Below, piece after piece: positions 1 through 7,289 of a stretch of 43,401 nt of DNA (positions are counted from its first letter, which is position 1; every line of letters starts with the position of its first letter). A program made the translations under genes and the position numbers. The notes below the pieces were generated by a model, which worked only from the letters and a program-made list of their open reading frames with translations, was not told the DNA's origin and searched no databases. The stretch comes from an uncultured Clostridia bacterium (GTDB lineage Bacteria > Bacillota > Clostridia > Oscillospirales > Ruminococcaceae). Where the stretch lies: assembly GCA_947627045.1 (NCBI GenBank), contig CANQUM010000015.1:1-43401 (forward strand), given 5' to 3'.

Positions 1-2
1 AC

Positions 3-161
3 AGAAGCCGTATGGAGCAGAATTTTGATATATGGGATTTTAAGCTGACTGATGAGGAGATGAAGTCAATTTCTTCGTTTGATCTCGGTCACAGCGAAAT
101 TGTCAACCACTATGATCCCGCCTTTGTAAAAATGCTTCATAATATGAAGATTCATGAATGA
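3..161 (+). CDS. Aldo/keto reductase, C-terminal end (partial)
   Basis: This open frame enters from the left edge and ends at TGA 159-161, giving 52 residues. It reads RSRMEQNFDIWDFKLTDEEM followed by a Ser/Phe/Asp stretch, and ends in HNMKIHE. The R-x-x-x-N-F-D-x-x-D-F-x-L-T-x-E-E-M pattern is the usual end of the TIM barrel in NADPH-dependent aldo/keto reductases. The first Arg and Asn of that pattern lie in the NADP-binding C-terminal part. The catalytic residues are outside the window, so substrate cannot be judged. Next to flavodoxins and an alcohol dehydrogenase it probably belongs to a small redox cluster. Confidence 0.8.
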   Translation, partial: RSRMEQNFDIWDFKLTDEEMKSISSFDLGHSEIVNHYDPAFVKMLHNMKIHE

Positions 162-263
162 TATAATATTTCACACTGCAAGTCTAATGCGGTGTATGTT
201 TTGTATAAGATTTAAAACCGAAAGTTATAGTTTGAAAAATTTTTTTTACGAACGGTTCATTAG

Positions 264-335
264 CCTTTGACGTTCTATGGCGGGCAGTATGTGATAGAAA
301 TGGAAAAGATGATGGGCAAACAATACAATATTTAA
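264..335 (+). pseudogene. Possible 3' remnant of an unidentified gene
   Basis: After an in-frame TAG at 261-263 this frame encodes 23 residues, starting PLTFYGGQYVIEMEKMMGKQ, and ends in a TAA that overlaps the AAGGAGG ribosome binding site of the flavodoxin at 349. A stop codon fused to the next gene's binding site is the normal look of a real operon gene end, yet no start or upstream coding sequence is visible. I do not recognise the family. The remaining bases 162-263 show only AT-rich sequence. It could also be chance. Confidence 0.25.
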
Positions 336-348
336 GGAGGAATTTATT

Positions 349-864
349 ATGGCAAAAAATCTGATTATCTACTACTCACGCAAGGGTGAGAACTATTGGA
401 ACGGAAGTATCAAAAACATTGAAAAGGGCAATACCGAGATAGTTGCAGAGTTTATCCAAAAAGCAGTCGGAGGCGATCTGTTTAAGGTTGATACAGTTAA
501 ACCTTATTCGAGTGATTATATGACCTGCACCCGTGAAGCGCAAGATGAGTTACACTCAAATGCACGCCCTGAATTAAAACAGTATCTTGATGACATTTCG
601 GATTACGACAATATTTTTGTTGCAGGTCCTTGCTGGTGGGGAACTTACCCAATGGCAGTTTTCTCACAGCTTGAACGGCTTGATTTCACAGGCAAAAAAG
701 TTATTGCAGTTATGACCCACGAAGGCAGCGGACTTGGTTCTTGTGAGCGTGATTTGAAAAAGCTGTGTTCAGGTGCAGCTTTCGGTAAAGGTCTTGCTGT
801 TCACGGTGCTGACGCTGCGAAATCGGAAAGCACTGTTGCTGAATGGGCTAAGAAAGCAGTATAA
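349..864 (+). CDS. Flavodoxin family protein (cytoplasmic)
   Basis: The 171-residue product begins NLIIYYSRKGENYWNGSI, a variant of the flavodoxin FMN-phosphate loop after the first beta strand (residues 4-20). It has the aromatic FMN-stacking segment AGPCWWGTYPM near residue 93 and the third loop THEGSGLGSCERD near residue 124. Flavodoxins of this type carry FMN and transfer one or two electrons. There is no signal peptide, so it should be cytoplasmic, unlike the two exported homologues at 947 and 5878. The start is the ATG eight bases after AAGGAGG. The length fits a single flavodoxin domain. The electron partner is unknown. Confidence 0.85.
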   Translation: MAKNLIIYYSRKGENYWNGSIKNIEKGNTEIVAEFIQKAVGGDLFKVDTVKPYSSDYMTCTREAQDELHSNARPELKQYLDDISDYDNIFVAGPCWWGTYPMAVFSQLERLDFTGKKVIAVMTHEGSGLGSCERDLKKLCSGAAFGKGLAVHGADAAKSESTVAEWAKKAV

Positions 865-877
865 GGGGGATACGAAT

Positions 878-925
878 ATGAGTAAAGATGTAGTTATATT
901 AACCGGTGCAGGACAGATAAGTTAA
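878..925 (+). pseudogene. Truncated short-chain dehydrogenase (SDR) start
   Basis: This 15-codon frame begins with ATG shortly after the flavodoxin stop and reads MSKDVVILTGAGQIS before TAA at 923-925. The beta-strand plus T-G-A-G-Q-I is the beginning of the Rossmann NAD(P)-binding motif of short-chain dehydrogenases. Nothing resembling the rest of an SDR follows, because the next gene's AGGAGG starts five bases later. I read it as the 5' stump of a deleted SDR gene. It could still be translated as a peptide. Confidence 0.55.
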
Positions 926-946
926 AGTAGAGGAGGATTGATTATA

Positions 947-1585
947 ATGCAGTTTAGTTTAAGCGAAAAAAAGCTTTATCGTATATTATCAATAGCTTTG
1001 GCATTTGTTATGCTGTTTGCACTTGTAAATGTGAATAGTATACCTGCACAGGCAAAGGACAATAAAAAAATTGTAATTTTGTATTTTAGTGCAACGGGAA
1101 CGACAAAGGCAGTAGCTAAGAAGATAAAAAAGAATACAAATGGAAAGCTGATTGAGGTCAAAGCTGCTGACGCATATACTTCTTCTGATATTGATTGGAC
1201 AGACGACAACAGCCGTGTTACCAAAGAGCATAATAGTGCGTCATCTCCTGCAAAAAGCAGTGTAAGACCAAAGATAAAAAATCTCAGTGTAATTAAAAAG
1301 GCAGTCAAAAAAGCAGATGTTGTTTATATCGGATATCCAATATGGTGGGGAGAAGCACCTCATATTGTATATAGTCTTGTTGAGAATATCAGTTTAAAAA
1401 AGAAAACGGTTGTTCCGTTTTGTACATCTATGAGCAGCGGACTGGGAAACAGTGCAAAAAATCTTAAGAAAAATGCTATCGTTTCTAAGAAAACAAAATG
1501 GCTTAAGGGTCGGAATTTTTACGATATACCGTCTCAAAAGAAAGTAAATAAATGGATCAAGGCTTTAAAAGTTAAAAAAATCTAA
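947..1585 (+). CDS. Exported flavodoxin-like protein
   Basis: The start chosen is ATG 947, ten bases after AGGAGG (931-936). The upstream in-frame TTG at 938 sits too close to that site. The 212-residue product has a hydrophobic signal peptide (about residues 10-35, ending PAQAKD). A flavodoxin fold follows with IVILYFSATGTTKAVAKKIK as phosphate loop and VYIGYPIWWGEAPHIVYSL as the FMN-stacking loop. CTSMSSGLGNSAKNL is the third loop. It is Lys-rich throughout. The phosphate-loop T/S residues are intact, so FMN binding is plausible. An extracytoplasmic flavodoxin is unusual because the family normally acts in the cytoplasm. The gene at 5878 is a paralogue. No cell-wall anchor is visible. Confidence 0.8.
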   Translation: MQFSLSEKKLYRILSIALAFVMLFALVNVNSIPAQAKDNKKIVILYFSATGTTKAVAKKIKKNTNGKLIEVKAADAYTSSDIDWTDDNSRVTKEHNSASSPAKSSVRPKIKNLSVIKKAVKKADVVYIGYPIWWGEAPHIVYSLVENISLKKKTVVPFCTSMSSGLGNSAKNLKKNAIVSKKTKWLKGRNFYDIPSQKKVNKWIKALKVKKI

Positions 1586-1630
1586 TTATGATGCAGTGCG
1601 TTTAATTTTCTTTTTATTTGGAGGTTTATT

Positions 1631-2791
1631 ATGAACGATTTCACATATCAATATCCCGTTAAAGTTTATTTCGGTGCGAAAGCAGCCCAGAAAAATCTAT
1701 CCTCAGAGCTTGCCAAAGTCGGACAAAATGTAATGCTTGCATACGGCGGCGGTTCAATAAAGAAAAACGGCATTTATGAAGAACTGATTGAAATTCTTAA
1801 TAATGCAGGAAAAACCGTTACAGAGTTAAGCGGAATTATGTCTAATCCAACCTATGCTAAGGTGCAGGAAGGTGTAAGGCTGGCAAGGGAAAACAATATT
1901 GATTTTATTCTTGCTGTAGGGGGCGGAAGTGTTATAGACTGCTGCAAAATTATTTCTGCACAAGCAAAGCTGGATAAAGATATATGGGAGATGGAATACA
2001 CCGAGCATAAAAATCCGACAGAATTTATCCCGATGGGGGCTGTTGTAACGGCGTTCGGAACAGGTGCTGAGATGAATAACGGAGCGGTTATTACTAACGA
2101 GGAAAAAATGCAGAAATCTGCACTTTGGGGTGCATTCTATGACTTTGCAATTCTCGAACCGGCACACACTATGTCTATGCCAATCAAACAGGTTGTTTCA
2201 GGCTCGTTCGATGCTCTTTCTCATTGTATGGAAACCTATATGGGCTCGCCGAGAGAGATTAATCTATCAGACGAGATAAACGAGGCTTGTCAACGTAATA
2301 TCATACGCAATTTGCGAGCTACCCTGAAAAATCCGCAGGATATTACCGCAAGAAGCGAACTTATCTGGGCAGCGGCAATGGGCGAAAACGGTATTTTGAA
2401 AATTGGAAAGGTAACAGATTTTCAGGCACATATGCTTGAGCATCAATTGGGTGCTTATACTAATTGTAATCATGGGCAGGGTCTTGCGGTTATTCACCCA
2501 ATACTTTACCGTCATATGCTGCCTGAGGCGGCTCCGCAGTTTGCAAGACTTGCGGTAAATGTGTGGGATATTTCTCCTTATGGTAAATCTGACAAACAGC
2601 TTGCAAATGAATTTATTGACGCACTATCAGCGTTTATAAAAGAGGTCGGACTTCCGACAACATTTACTGATATGGGTATACTTGATGATACTGACTTCAA
2701 AGCGATTGCCGACAGCACCGTTAAAACGGCTGGCTGTTGCAGGAAATTTACCAGTGGAGAGCTATTGGAAGTTCTCGGCGAATGTAAATAA
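1631..2791 (+). CDS. Iron-containing alcohol dehydrogenase (butanol dehydrogenase type)
   Basis: The 386-residue product has the group III alcohol dehydrogenase layout. An N-terminal NAD(P)-binding domain carries GGGSIKKNG near residue 40 and GGGSVIDCCKII near residue 98. A helical metal domain follows with D and H in SFDALSHCMETYM near residue 195. HMLEHQLG and CNHGQGLAV near residues 265-285 supply the last two His ligands. It is closest in look to BdhA/YqhD enzymes, which reduce aldehydes such as butyraldehyde to alcohols with NAD(P)H. All four expected metal ligands (Asp, His, His, His) appear present. GGAGG precedes the ATG by eight bases. It is probably co-transcribed with neighbouring redox genes. 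Substrate is not determinable from sequence. Confidence 0.92.
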   Translation: MNDFTYQYPVKVYFGAKAAQKNLSSELAKVGQNVMLAYGGGSIKKNGIYEELIEILNNAGKTVTELSGIMSNPTYAKVQEGVRLARENNIDFILAVGGGSVIDCCKIISAQAKLDKDIWEMEYTEHKNPTEFIPMGAVVTAFGTGAEMNNGAVITNEEKMQKSALWGAFYDFAILEPAHTMSMPIKQVVSGSFDALSHCMETYMGSPREINLSDEINEACQRNIIRNLRATLKNPQDITARSELIWAAAMGENGILKIGKVTDFQAHMLEHQLGAYTNCNHGQGLAVIHPILYRHMLPEAAPQFARLAVNVWDISPYGKSDKQLANEFIDALSAFIKEVGLPTTFTDMGILDDTDFKAIADSTVKTAGCCRKFTSGELLEVLGECK

Positions 2792-2949
2792 ACAGATTAA
2801 TATAATTTAAAAAAAAGAAATATAGTAAGTTCAGTTATAACTTTTAGTATGAACTGATGAACTAATATATACTAATTAAGAAGTCTTTATTTTTATAATA
2901 TAAGTGTATAAATAAATTTAGGTTATAAAAATTGAAAGGAGTAATTTCT

Positions 2950-4344
2950 ATGATGTTGCGTAAAAAGCTTACAATACTTTTTCTGATAGTGGCATTGATT
3001 TGTCCTATGGTCTTTAGTGCCGGAAGCGTGCAGGCAGCAAGTAAAGTGAGACTGAATAAGACTAAGATCACCTTAGTTGTAGGGCAGAAAAAGAAACTAA
3101 AGGTAAAAGGCACTAAAAAGAAAGTAAAGTGGTCATCAAACAAGAAGTCTGTAGTATCAGTATCTAAAAAGGGAGTAATTAAAGCTAAGAAAAAAGGAAA
3201 GGCAGTTATTACCGCTCGTGTTGGAAAAAAGAAATTAAAGTGCAAGGTTACAGTTAAGAAGAAAAAATCAGCTTTGTCTACTACGCTGGCAACCAAGAGA
3301 TTTCCAACTTCTATAATAACAACTGCCGGCATAACTTCCGGCATAACAAATCCAAATGCAACGACTTCTGCTATTGAAAGCACAGAAACACCATCGGAAA
3401 GCAAGAGTCCAACTACCACCCAGCCAACTACACAGCCTACTACAGCTCCTACATCATCAGGAGATGTGGATAATAACACGGATTCTATAGTGTATATGAC
3501 AACTGATATTTCATCTGACGGTTTAATGGCAGCATATAAGGCTTTAGGTGTTGAATTGACAGGGGACAATATTGCTGTCAAGCTATCTACAGGAGAACCG
3601 CCTGCAAGCAATTATCTTGACCCGAATCTGATAAAAGATCTTGTTCAGCATGTTGATGGTACTATTGTAGAGTGTAACACGGCTTACGGAGGTTCACGTT
3701 CTGAAACGGCTATGCACTATCAGGTAGCTAAGGATCACGGATTTACCGATATTGCAGACGTTGTAATAATGGACGAAGACGGTTCAATGACAATTCCGGT
3801 AAACGGCGGAAATAGGCTTTCCGAAAACTATGTAGGCAAGCATTTTGCAGATTATGACGGGTTCTTGGTTCTTTCACACTTCAAGGGTCATGCAATGGCA
3901 GGCTTTGGAGGAGCGATAAAGAATATTTCAATAGGCATAGGTTCTAAAGAGGGAAAATGTCTGATACACACAGCAGGACAAAGTCATACCAGTCCTTGGG
4001 GAGGTAATCAGGACGCATTTTTGGAATCAATGGCTGATGCAGGAAAATCTGTAGTGGACGCTTTAAACGGCAACATACTGTATGTCAATGTTATGAATAG
4101 GCTTTCTATTGACTGCGATTGCGACGGTAATCCATCTGAGCCTGATATCCACGATATTGGAATACTTGCATCAACAGACCCTGTAGCACTCGACCAGGCG
4201 TGTGTAGACCTAATCTACAAGGCAGAGGGAAATGCTTCTTTTGTTCGCAGAATGGAAGGACAAAATGCACAACACGTTTTGGAGGCAGGCGAGAAAATAG
4301 GTCTTGGCAGCAGAAGTTATAAGCTTGTTTCAATTGATAATTAG
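2950..4344 (+). CDS. Exported Ig-like (Big_2) / DUF362 fusion protein
   Basis: The start is ATG 2950 after GAAAGGAG; the upstream in-frame TTG at 2932 lies before that site. The 464-residue product has a signal peptide (to about residue 30, ending VQAAS). A Lys-rich bacterial Ig-like domain follows (about 31-105), with the W-S-S-N-x-x-V-V-S-V and G-V-I-K-A-K-x-x-G-x-A-V-I-T strands. Next come a Thr/Ser/Pro linker (about 110-175) and a DUF362 domain (about 180-460) containing ECNTAYGGSRSET and LSHFKGHAMAGFGGAIKNIS. DUF362 proteins are often cytoplasmic with ferredoxin clusters. This one is exported and no CxxCxxC ferredoxin motif is visible. Its biochemical role is unknown. It probably heads an operon running to the lipoprotein flavodoxin at 5878. 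Confidence 0.85.
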   Translation: MMLRKKLTILFLIVALICPMVFSAGSVQAASKVRLNKTKITLVVGQKKKLKVKGTKKKVKWSSNKKSVVSVSKKGVIKAKKKGKAVITARVGKKKLKCKVTVKKKKSALSTTLATKRFPTSIITTAGITSGITNPNATTSAIESTETPSESKSPTTTQPTTQPTTAPTSSGDVDNNTDSIVYMTTDISSDGLMAAYKALGVELTGDNIAVKLSTGEPPASNYLDPNLIKDLVQHVDGTIVECNTAYGGSRSETAMHYQVAKDHGFTDIADVVIMDEDGSMTIPVNGGNRLSENYVGKHFADYDGFLVLSHFKGHAMAGFGGAIKNISIGIGSKEGKCLIHTAGQSHTSPWGGNQDAFLESMADAGKSVVDALNGNILYVNVMNRLSIDCDCDGNPSEPDIHDIGILASTDPVALDQACVDLIYKAEGNASFVRRMEGQNAQHVLEAGEKIGLGSRSYKLVSIDN

Positions 4345-4364
4345 AGTTAGAGGGAGCGATTTGT

Positions 4365-5276
4365 ATGGAGATATTAGAAGTTTTACAGCGTGAATTTGTT
4401 TATCTGCGTTACTATTTTGTGCTTCAGCTTAGTCAGATTGCTCCTTATTATGTGCTGGGTATCATACTTGGCAGCGTAATTTCAGTATTTGTCAAGAATC
4501 GTATACATGGCTTGTTCCGTGCATTAGGAAACAAAAAACTAGGTGTACTTGGAGTAATTCCTGCAAGTATTCTAGGTATTGCCTCGCCTCTATGTATGTA
4601 CGGCACAATACCTCTGGCGGCATCGTTCTCAAGAAGCGGTATACGTGATGACTGGCTGGCAGCGTTTATGATGAGTTCTATTTTGCTCAATCCTCAGCTT
4701 ATTCTGTATAGCACTGCTTTGGGCAGTGCAGCTTTGACAGTCAGGCTGGTATCCTGCTTTGTATGCGGAGTTGTAGCAGGACTTTTGATTAGATTATTTT
4801 ATAGAAATAAGAGCTTCTTTAACTTCACAGGCTTTGATGAGCCGCATAATCACGACACAGACCCGAACCTATTTCTAAGACTGCTTAAAAATATCGGCAG
4901 AAATATCAAGGCGACTGCTCTATGGTTTCTGATCGGAGTATTGCTTTCGGCGCTATTTCAGAGGTATGTACCGGCAGATTCGTTTGCCAAGCTTTTCGGA
5001 GAAGGAAACGAGGGATTTGGTGTGTTAATGGCGGCGACTATCGGTGTACCGCTATACGCTTGCGGCGGAGGAACTATTCCGCTTTTAAGGGAGTGGCTTT
5101 ACTCAGGTATGAGTATGGGAAGTGCCGCAGCATTTATGCTGACTGGTCCGTCTACTAAAATAACCAATCTAGGTGCGCTTAAAATTGTACTTGGTGTAAA
5201 GCGGTTTTTGCTTTATTTATCATTTGTTATCGTATTTTCACTATTAACTGGATTTATTGTTAATATTGTGATATAA
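4365..5276 (+). CDS. ArsP/DUF318-type permease
   Basis: The 303-residue membrane protein has about eight hydrophobic segments in two similar halves. The marker loops are SPLCMYGTIPLAASFSRSG near residue 67 and GVPLYACGGGTIPLLREW near residue 226, each with Cys and Gly-Thr-Ile-Pro, as in the PF03773 permease family. A polar His/Asp loop (DEPHNHDTD) sits between the halves near residue 165. Known members export organoarsenicals (ArsP) or metals, but most are uncharacterised. A signal-bearing DUF362 gene 20 bases upstream and an ECF S component 21 bases downstream suggest an operon. The substrate is unknown here, and no arsR or other ars gene is nearby. Confidence 0.8.
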   Translation: MEILEVLQREFVYLRYYFVLQLSQIAPYYVLGIILGSVISVFVKNRIHGLFRALGNKKLGVLGVIPASILGIASPLCMYGTIPLAASFSRSGIRDDWLAAFMMSSILLNPQLILYSTALGSAALTVRLVSCFVCGVVAGLLIRLFYRNKSFFNFTGFDEPHNHDTDPNLFLRLLKNIGRNIKATALWFLIGVLLSALFQRYVPADSFAKLFGEGNEGFGVLMAATIGVPLYACGGGTIPLLREWLYSGMSMGSAAAFMLTGPSTKITNLGALKIVLGVKRFLLYLSFVIVFSLLTGFIVNIVI

Positions 5277-5297
5277 ATTAATAAGGAGGATTTTATT

Positions 5298-5876
5298 ATG
5301 TCTAATACAACAATTATCAGAACAGTAGAAAAACCCCGTCTGTCGGTTAAAGTACAGACAATAGCAACTATTTTAGCTATCGCTGGAGCGGTTGCTGTTC
5401 CACAGTTGTTTCACTTGCTTGGTGCAGTTTCTGGTCTTGGAACGGCTCTTGGCGAAACATTCTTGCCAATGCATCTTCCGATTATTTTAGTCGGCCTTCT
5501 GGCAGGTCCGTATGCCGGAGCAATTTCAGGACTGCTCGGACCTCTTATGAGCTTTGCACTTTCAGGTATGCCAAGTGCCTCAATGCTGCCGTTTATGATG
5601 ATTGAACTATGTGTGTACGGTCTTTCGGCAGGACTGCTCCGAAATGTAAAGATACCAACAATAGGAAAGGTTTTAGCTGTACAGGTTGCAGGTCGTGCGA
5701 TACGTGCGGCAGCTATTTTGATAGCAGTTTATGCTTTTGGTAACGACAGTATAAAGGTAGCAGCTATTTGGAATAGTATTAGCGCAGGTGTTTTTGGTCT
5801 GGTACTCCAATGGACTCTTTTACCATTAATAATTTACCGTGTGGAAAATATTAAAAATAATAAGACAGGTGATTAA
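5298..5876 (+). CDS. ECF transporter substrate-binding (S) component
   Basis: The 192-residue product has about six hydrophobic helices. It carries the motif LPMHLPIILVGLLAGPYAG near residue 55, followed by GLLGPLMSFALSGMPSAS. This is the membrane signature of one group of S components of energy-coupling factor vitamin transporters. S components bind a vitamin or precursor and use a shared EcfA/A'/T module encoded elsewhere. No EcfA or EcfT gene is in the window. The substrate cannot be read from sequence. Co-occurrence with three flavodoxins makes a flavin-related substrate a possible guess only. AAGGAGG lies nine bases before the ATG. The next gene's ATG at 5878 follows its stop almost directly, so the two are translationally close. 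Confidence 0.85.
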   Translation: MSNTTIIRTVEKPRLSVKVQTIATILAIAGAVAVPQLFHLLGAVSGLGTALGETFLPMHLPIILVGLLAGPYAGAISGLLGPLMSFALSGMPSASMLPFMMIELCVYGLSAGLLRNVKIPTIGKVLAVQVAGRAIRAAAILIAVYAFGNDSIKVAAIWNSISAGVFGLVLQWTLLPLIIYRVENIKNNKTGD

Positions 5877-5877
5877 T

Positions 5878-6537
5878 ATGAAAAAAGCAATTGCATTATT
5901 TACAAGTTTGCTTATAGCAGTCTCTTTTACTGCGTGCAGTCAGAATACTAATGACAGTTCGTCAGATACTTCTTCTGAAACAAGTACAAGTAAAGAATCA
6001 CAAACAGAAAATACAACCAATAAAGCAGCCGCTGAAAATTCAGAAACGGCAGGCAGTAAATCCTTAGTAGTTTATTTTTCAGCAACGGGAAGTACCAAGT
6101 CTGTTGCAGGTTATATCGCTGACGCAGCTAACGCTGATACATTTGAATTGATACCTAAAGAGCCATATAGCGATGATGATCTGGATTGGACTAATGAGAA
6201 AAGCCGTGTGTCACGTGAGCATGACAATACCGATTTGAGAAATGTAGAGCTTACTTCAACTGCTGTTGAGAATTGGGAAGACTACAAAACTGTGTTTATA
6301 GGCTATCCTATTTGGTGGGGGACTGCCGCATGGCCGGTAAATGGATTTATTACTGCAAACGATTTTACCGGAAAAACTGTGATACCGTTTTGTACTTCGT
6401 CCAGTTCCGGAATTGGTGAAAGCGGAGAGCTTTTAGCAAAGGAAGCCGGAACAGGTAACTGGCTAGAGGGTGAAAGATTTCAGTCTGGAGCATCAGAAGA
6501 CGATGTTAAGAACTGGGTAGAAGGTCTTGATTTATAA
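5878..6537 (+). CDS. Flavodoxin-like lipoprotein
   Basis: The start is ATG 5878, giving 219 residues. An upstream in-frame ATG at 5839 would add 13 residues inside the preceding gene and is less likely. The N-terminus is a lipoprotein signal ending SFTAC, with the Cys near residue 19. A Ser/Thr/Glu-rich tether of about 40 residues follows, then a flavodoxin domain with LVVYFSATGSTKSVAGYIAD, VFIGYPIWWGTAAWPVNGF and CTSSSSGIGESGELL loops. The domain closely parallels the exported protein at 947. It should be held on the outer face of the membrane and could bind FMN. It ends the operon, since a strong terminator follows at 6607. Confidence 0.85.
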   Translation: MKKAIALFTSLLIAVSFTACSQNTNDSSSDTSSETSTSKESQTENTTNKAAAENSETAGSKSLVVYFSATGSTKSVAGYIADAANADTFELIPKEPYSDDDLDWTNEKSRVSREHDNTDLRNVELTSTAVENWEDYKTVFIGYPIWWGTAAWPVNGFITANDFTGKTVIPFCTSSSSGIGESGELLAKEAGTGNWLEGERFQSGASEDDVKNWVEGLDL

Positions 6538-6606
6538 GAGAAATTATCTAATTACTTGAAATAGCTTGATAAAACTAACTCTCTTAATCACATAGAGGAT
6601 AAGTTA

Positions 6607-6645
6607 CGTAAAGAAAGCCCCGATTTTTCGGGGTTTTCTTACGTT
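6607..6645 (+). terminator. Rho-independent terminator after the flavodoxin lipoprotein operon
   Basis: A long hairpin has the core GCCCCGA / TCGGGGT and outer arms ACGTAA / TTACGT with a one-base bulge. A T-rich 3' arm contains TTTTCTT. It closes the operon that ends at 6537. It is nearly symmetric and could act on both strands. Confidence 0.85.
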
Positions 6646-6748
6646 AAAAAAGCAATAAAAATGAATAGTTTTTTATAGGTGCATTTTGCTGAATTTACGG
6701 AACTGTAAGGACTTGAACTATCACTAACCAAATATTAAAAAAATCAGG

Positions 6749-6780
6749 CACATAGAAAAAATCTATGTGTCTTTTCATTT
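6749..6780 (+). terminator. Small terminator-like hairpin, left copy
   Basis: CACATAG / CTATGTG pair around an AAAAAAT loop and are followed by TCTTTTCATTTT. A nearly identical hairpin lies at 10607-10642, so the two bracket the metal-transport cassette. No gene ends immediately upstream of this copy; the nearest terminator is 100 bases earlier. The rest of 6538-6880 holds only this, the terminator at 6607 and the promoter at 6827. Confidence 0.6.
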
Positions 6781-6826
6781 TACAAAGAATTTAAACTTGT
6801 AGATATTAATGTTTATATAAAAGTTA

Positions 6827-6855
6827 TTGACACACTTTGATATGAATGATATAAT
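6827..6855 (+). promoter_or_regulatory. Sigma-A-type promoter for the metal ABC operon
   Basis: TTGACA (6827-6832) and TATAAT (6850-6855) are both perfect matches to consensus with a 17-base spacer. They lie 26 bases upstream of the start at 6881. Imperfect dyad sequence around the -10 (ATAT-GAATG-ATAT, flanked by CTTT and AAAG) could be a Fur/Zur-type operator, but it is not a clean match to a known box. Confidence 0.8.
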
Positions 6856-6880
6856 AAAGCATATTAGTGAAGGAGGAAAA

Positions 6881-7183
6881 ATGATGACTAGTAAAAAAAT
6901 CAGAATACTGTCATTTTTGACTTGTTTTGTAATCATATTAGTTTCGTTTGTTTCCTCTGCTTATGTAATTAGTCATATCGAGCATGATTGTACAGGCGAG
7001 AATTGTTCTGTATGTACTTCTATTTCTGCAGCAGAACATATCCTTGATAATCTGGGAACAGGAAAGATAACTCCATTAGCTTTAACAGCTGTAATTGGCT
7101 TTCTTGTTTTATCTCTGTCTAGTATATTTTCTGAGATTTATATAAAAACACTGATAGGTAATAAAGTAAGGTTAAATAATTAA
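6881..7183 (+). CDS. Small membrane protein with a Cys/His metal-binding loop
   Basis: ATG 6881 follows GAAGGAGG at proper spacing. The longer frame starting at 6827 would begin inside the promoter. The 100-residue product has a hydrophobic segment at about residues 10-30, then the loop HIEHDCTGENCSVCTSI (about 32-48), then a second hydrophobic segment at about 65-85. The H-x-x-H-D-C-x-x-x-x-C-x-x-C pattern would suit Zn or another soft metal. With two membrane spans the loop should face one side of the membrane only. It is the first gene before a Zn/Mn-type ABC importer, which supports a metal sensing or handoff role. This is inference, and I cannot name a characterised homologue. Confidence 0.7.
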   Translation: MMTSKKIRILSFLTCFVIILVSFVSSAYVISHIEHDCTGENCSVCTSISAAEHILDNLGTGKITPLALTAVIGFLVLSLSSIFSEIYIKTLIGNKVRLNN

Positions 7184-7195
7184 GATAGTTATAGT

Positions 7196-7251
7196 ACAAG
7201 GGATTGCTATACCCATTTTTTGAGTGAATATAGCAGTACCCTTGTCTTTTT
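7196..7251 (+). terminator. Terminator or attenuator inside the metal operon
   Basis: ACAAGGG-A-TTGCTATA pairs with TATAGCAGTACCCTTGT across a 17-base loop and is followed by CTTTTTAT. It lies between the small membrane protein and the substrate-binding protein gene. It may reduce read-through so that the first gene is made in excess. No separate promoter is obvious before 7290. Confidence 0.7.
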
Positions 7252-7289
7252 ATGCCTAAATTTAAAAATATCGGAGGTTTTTATAAATT

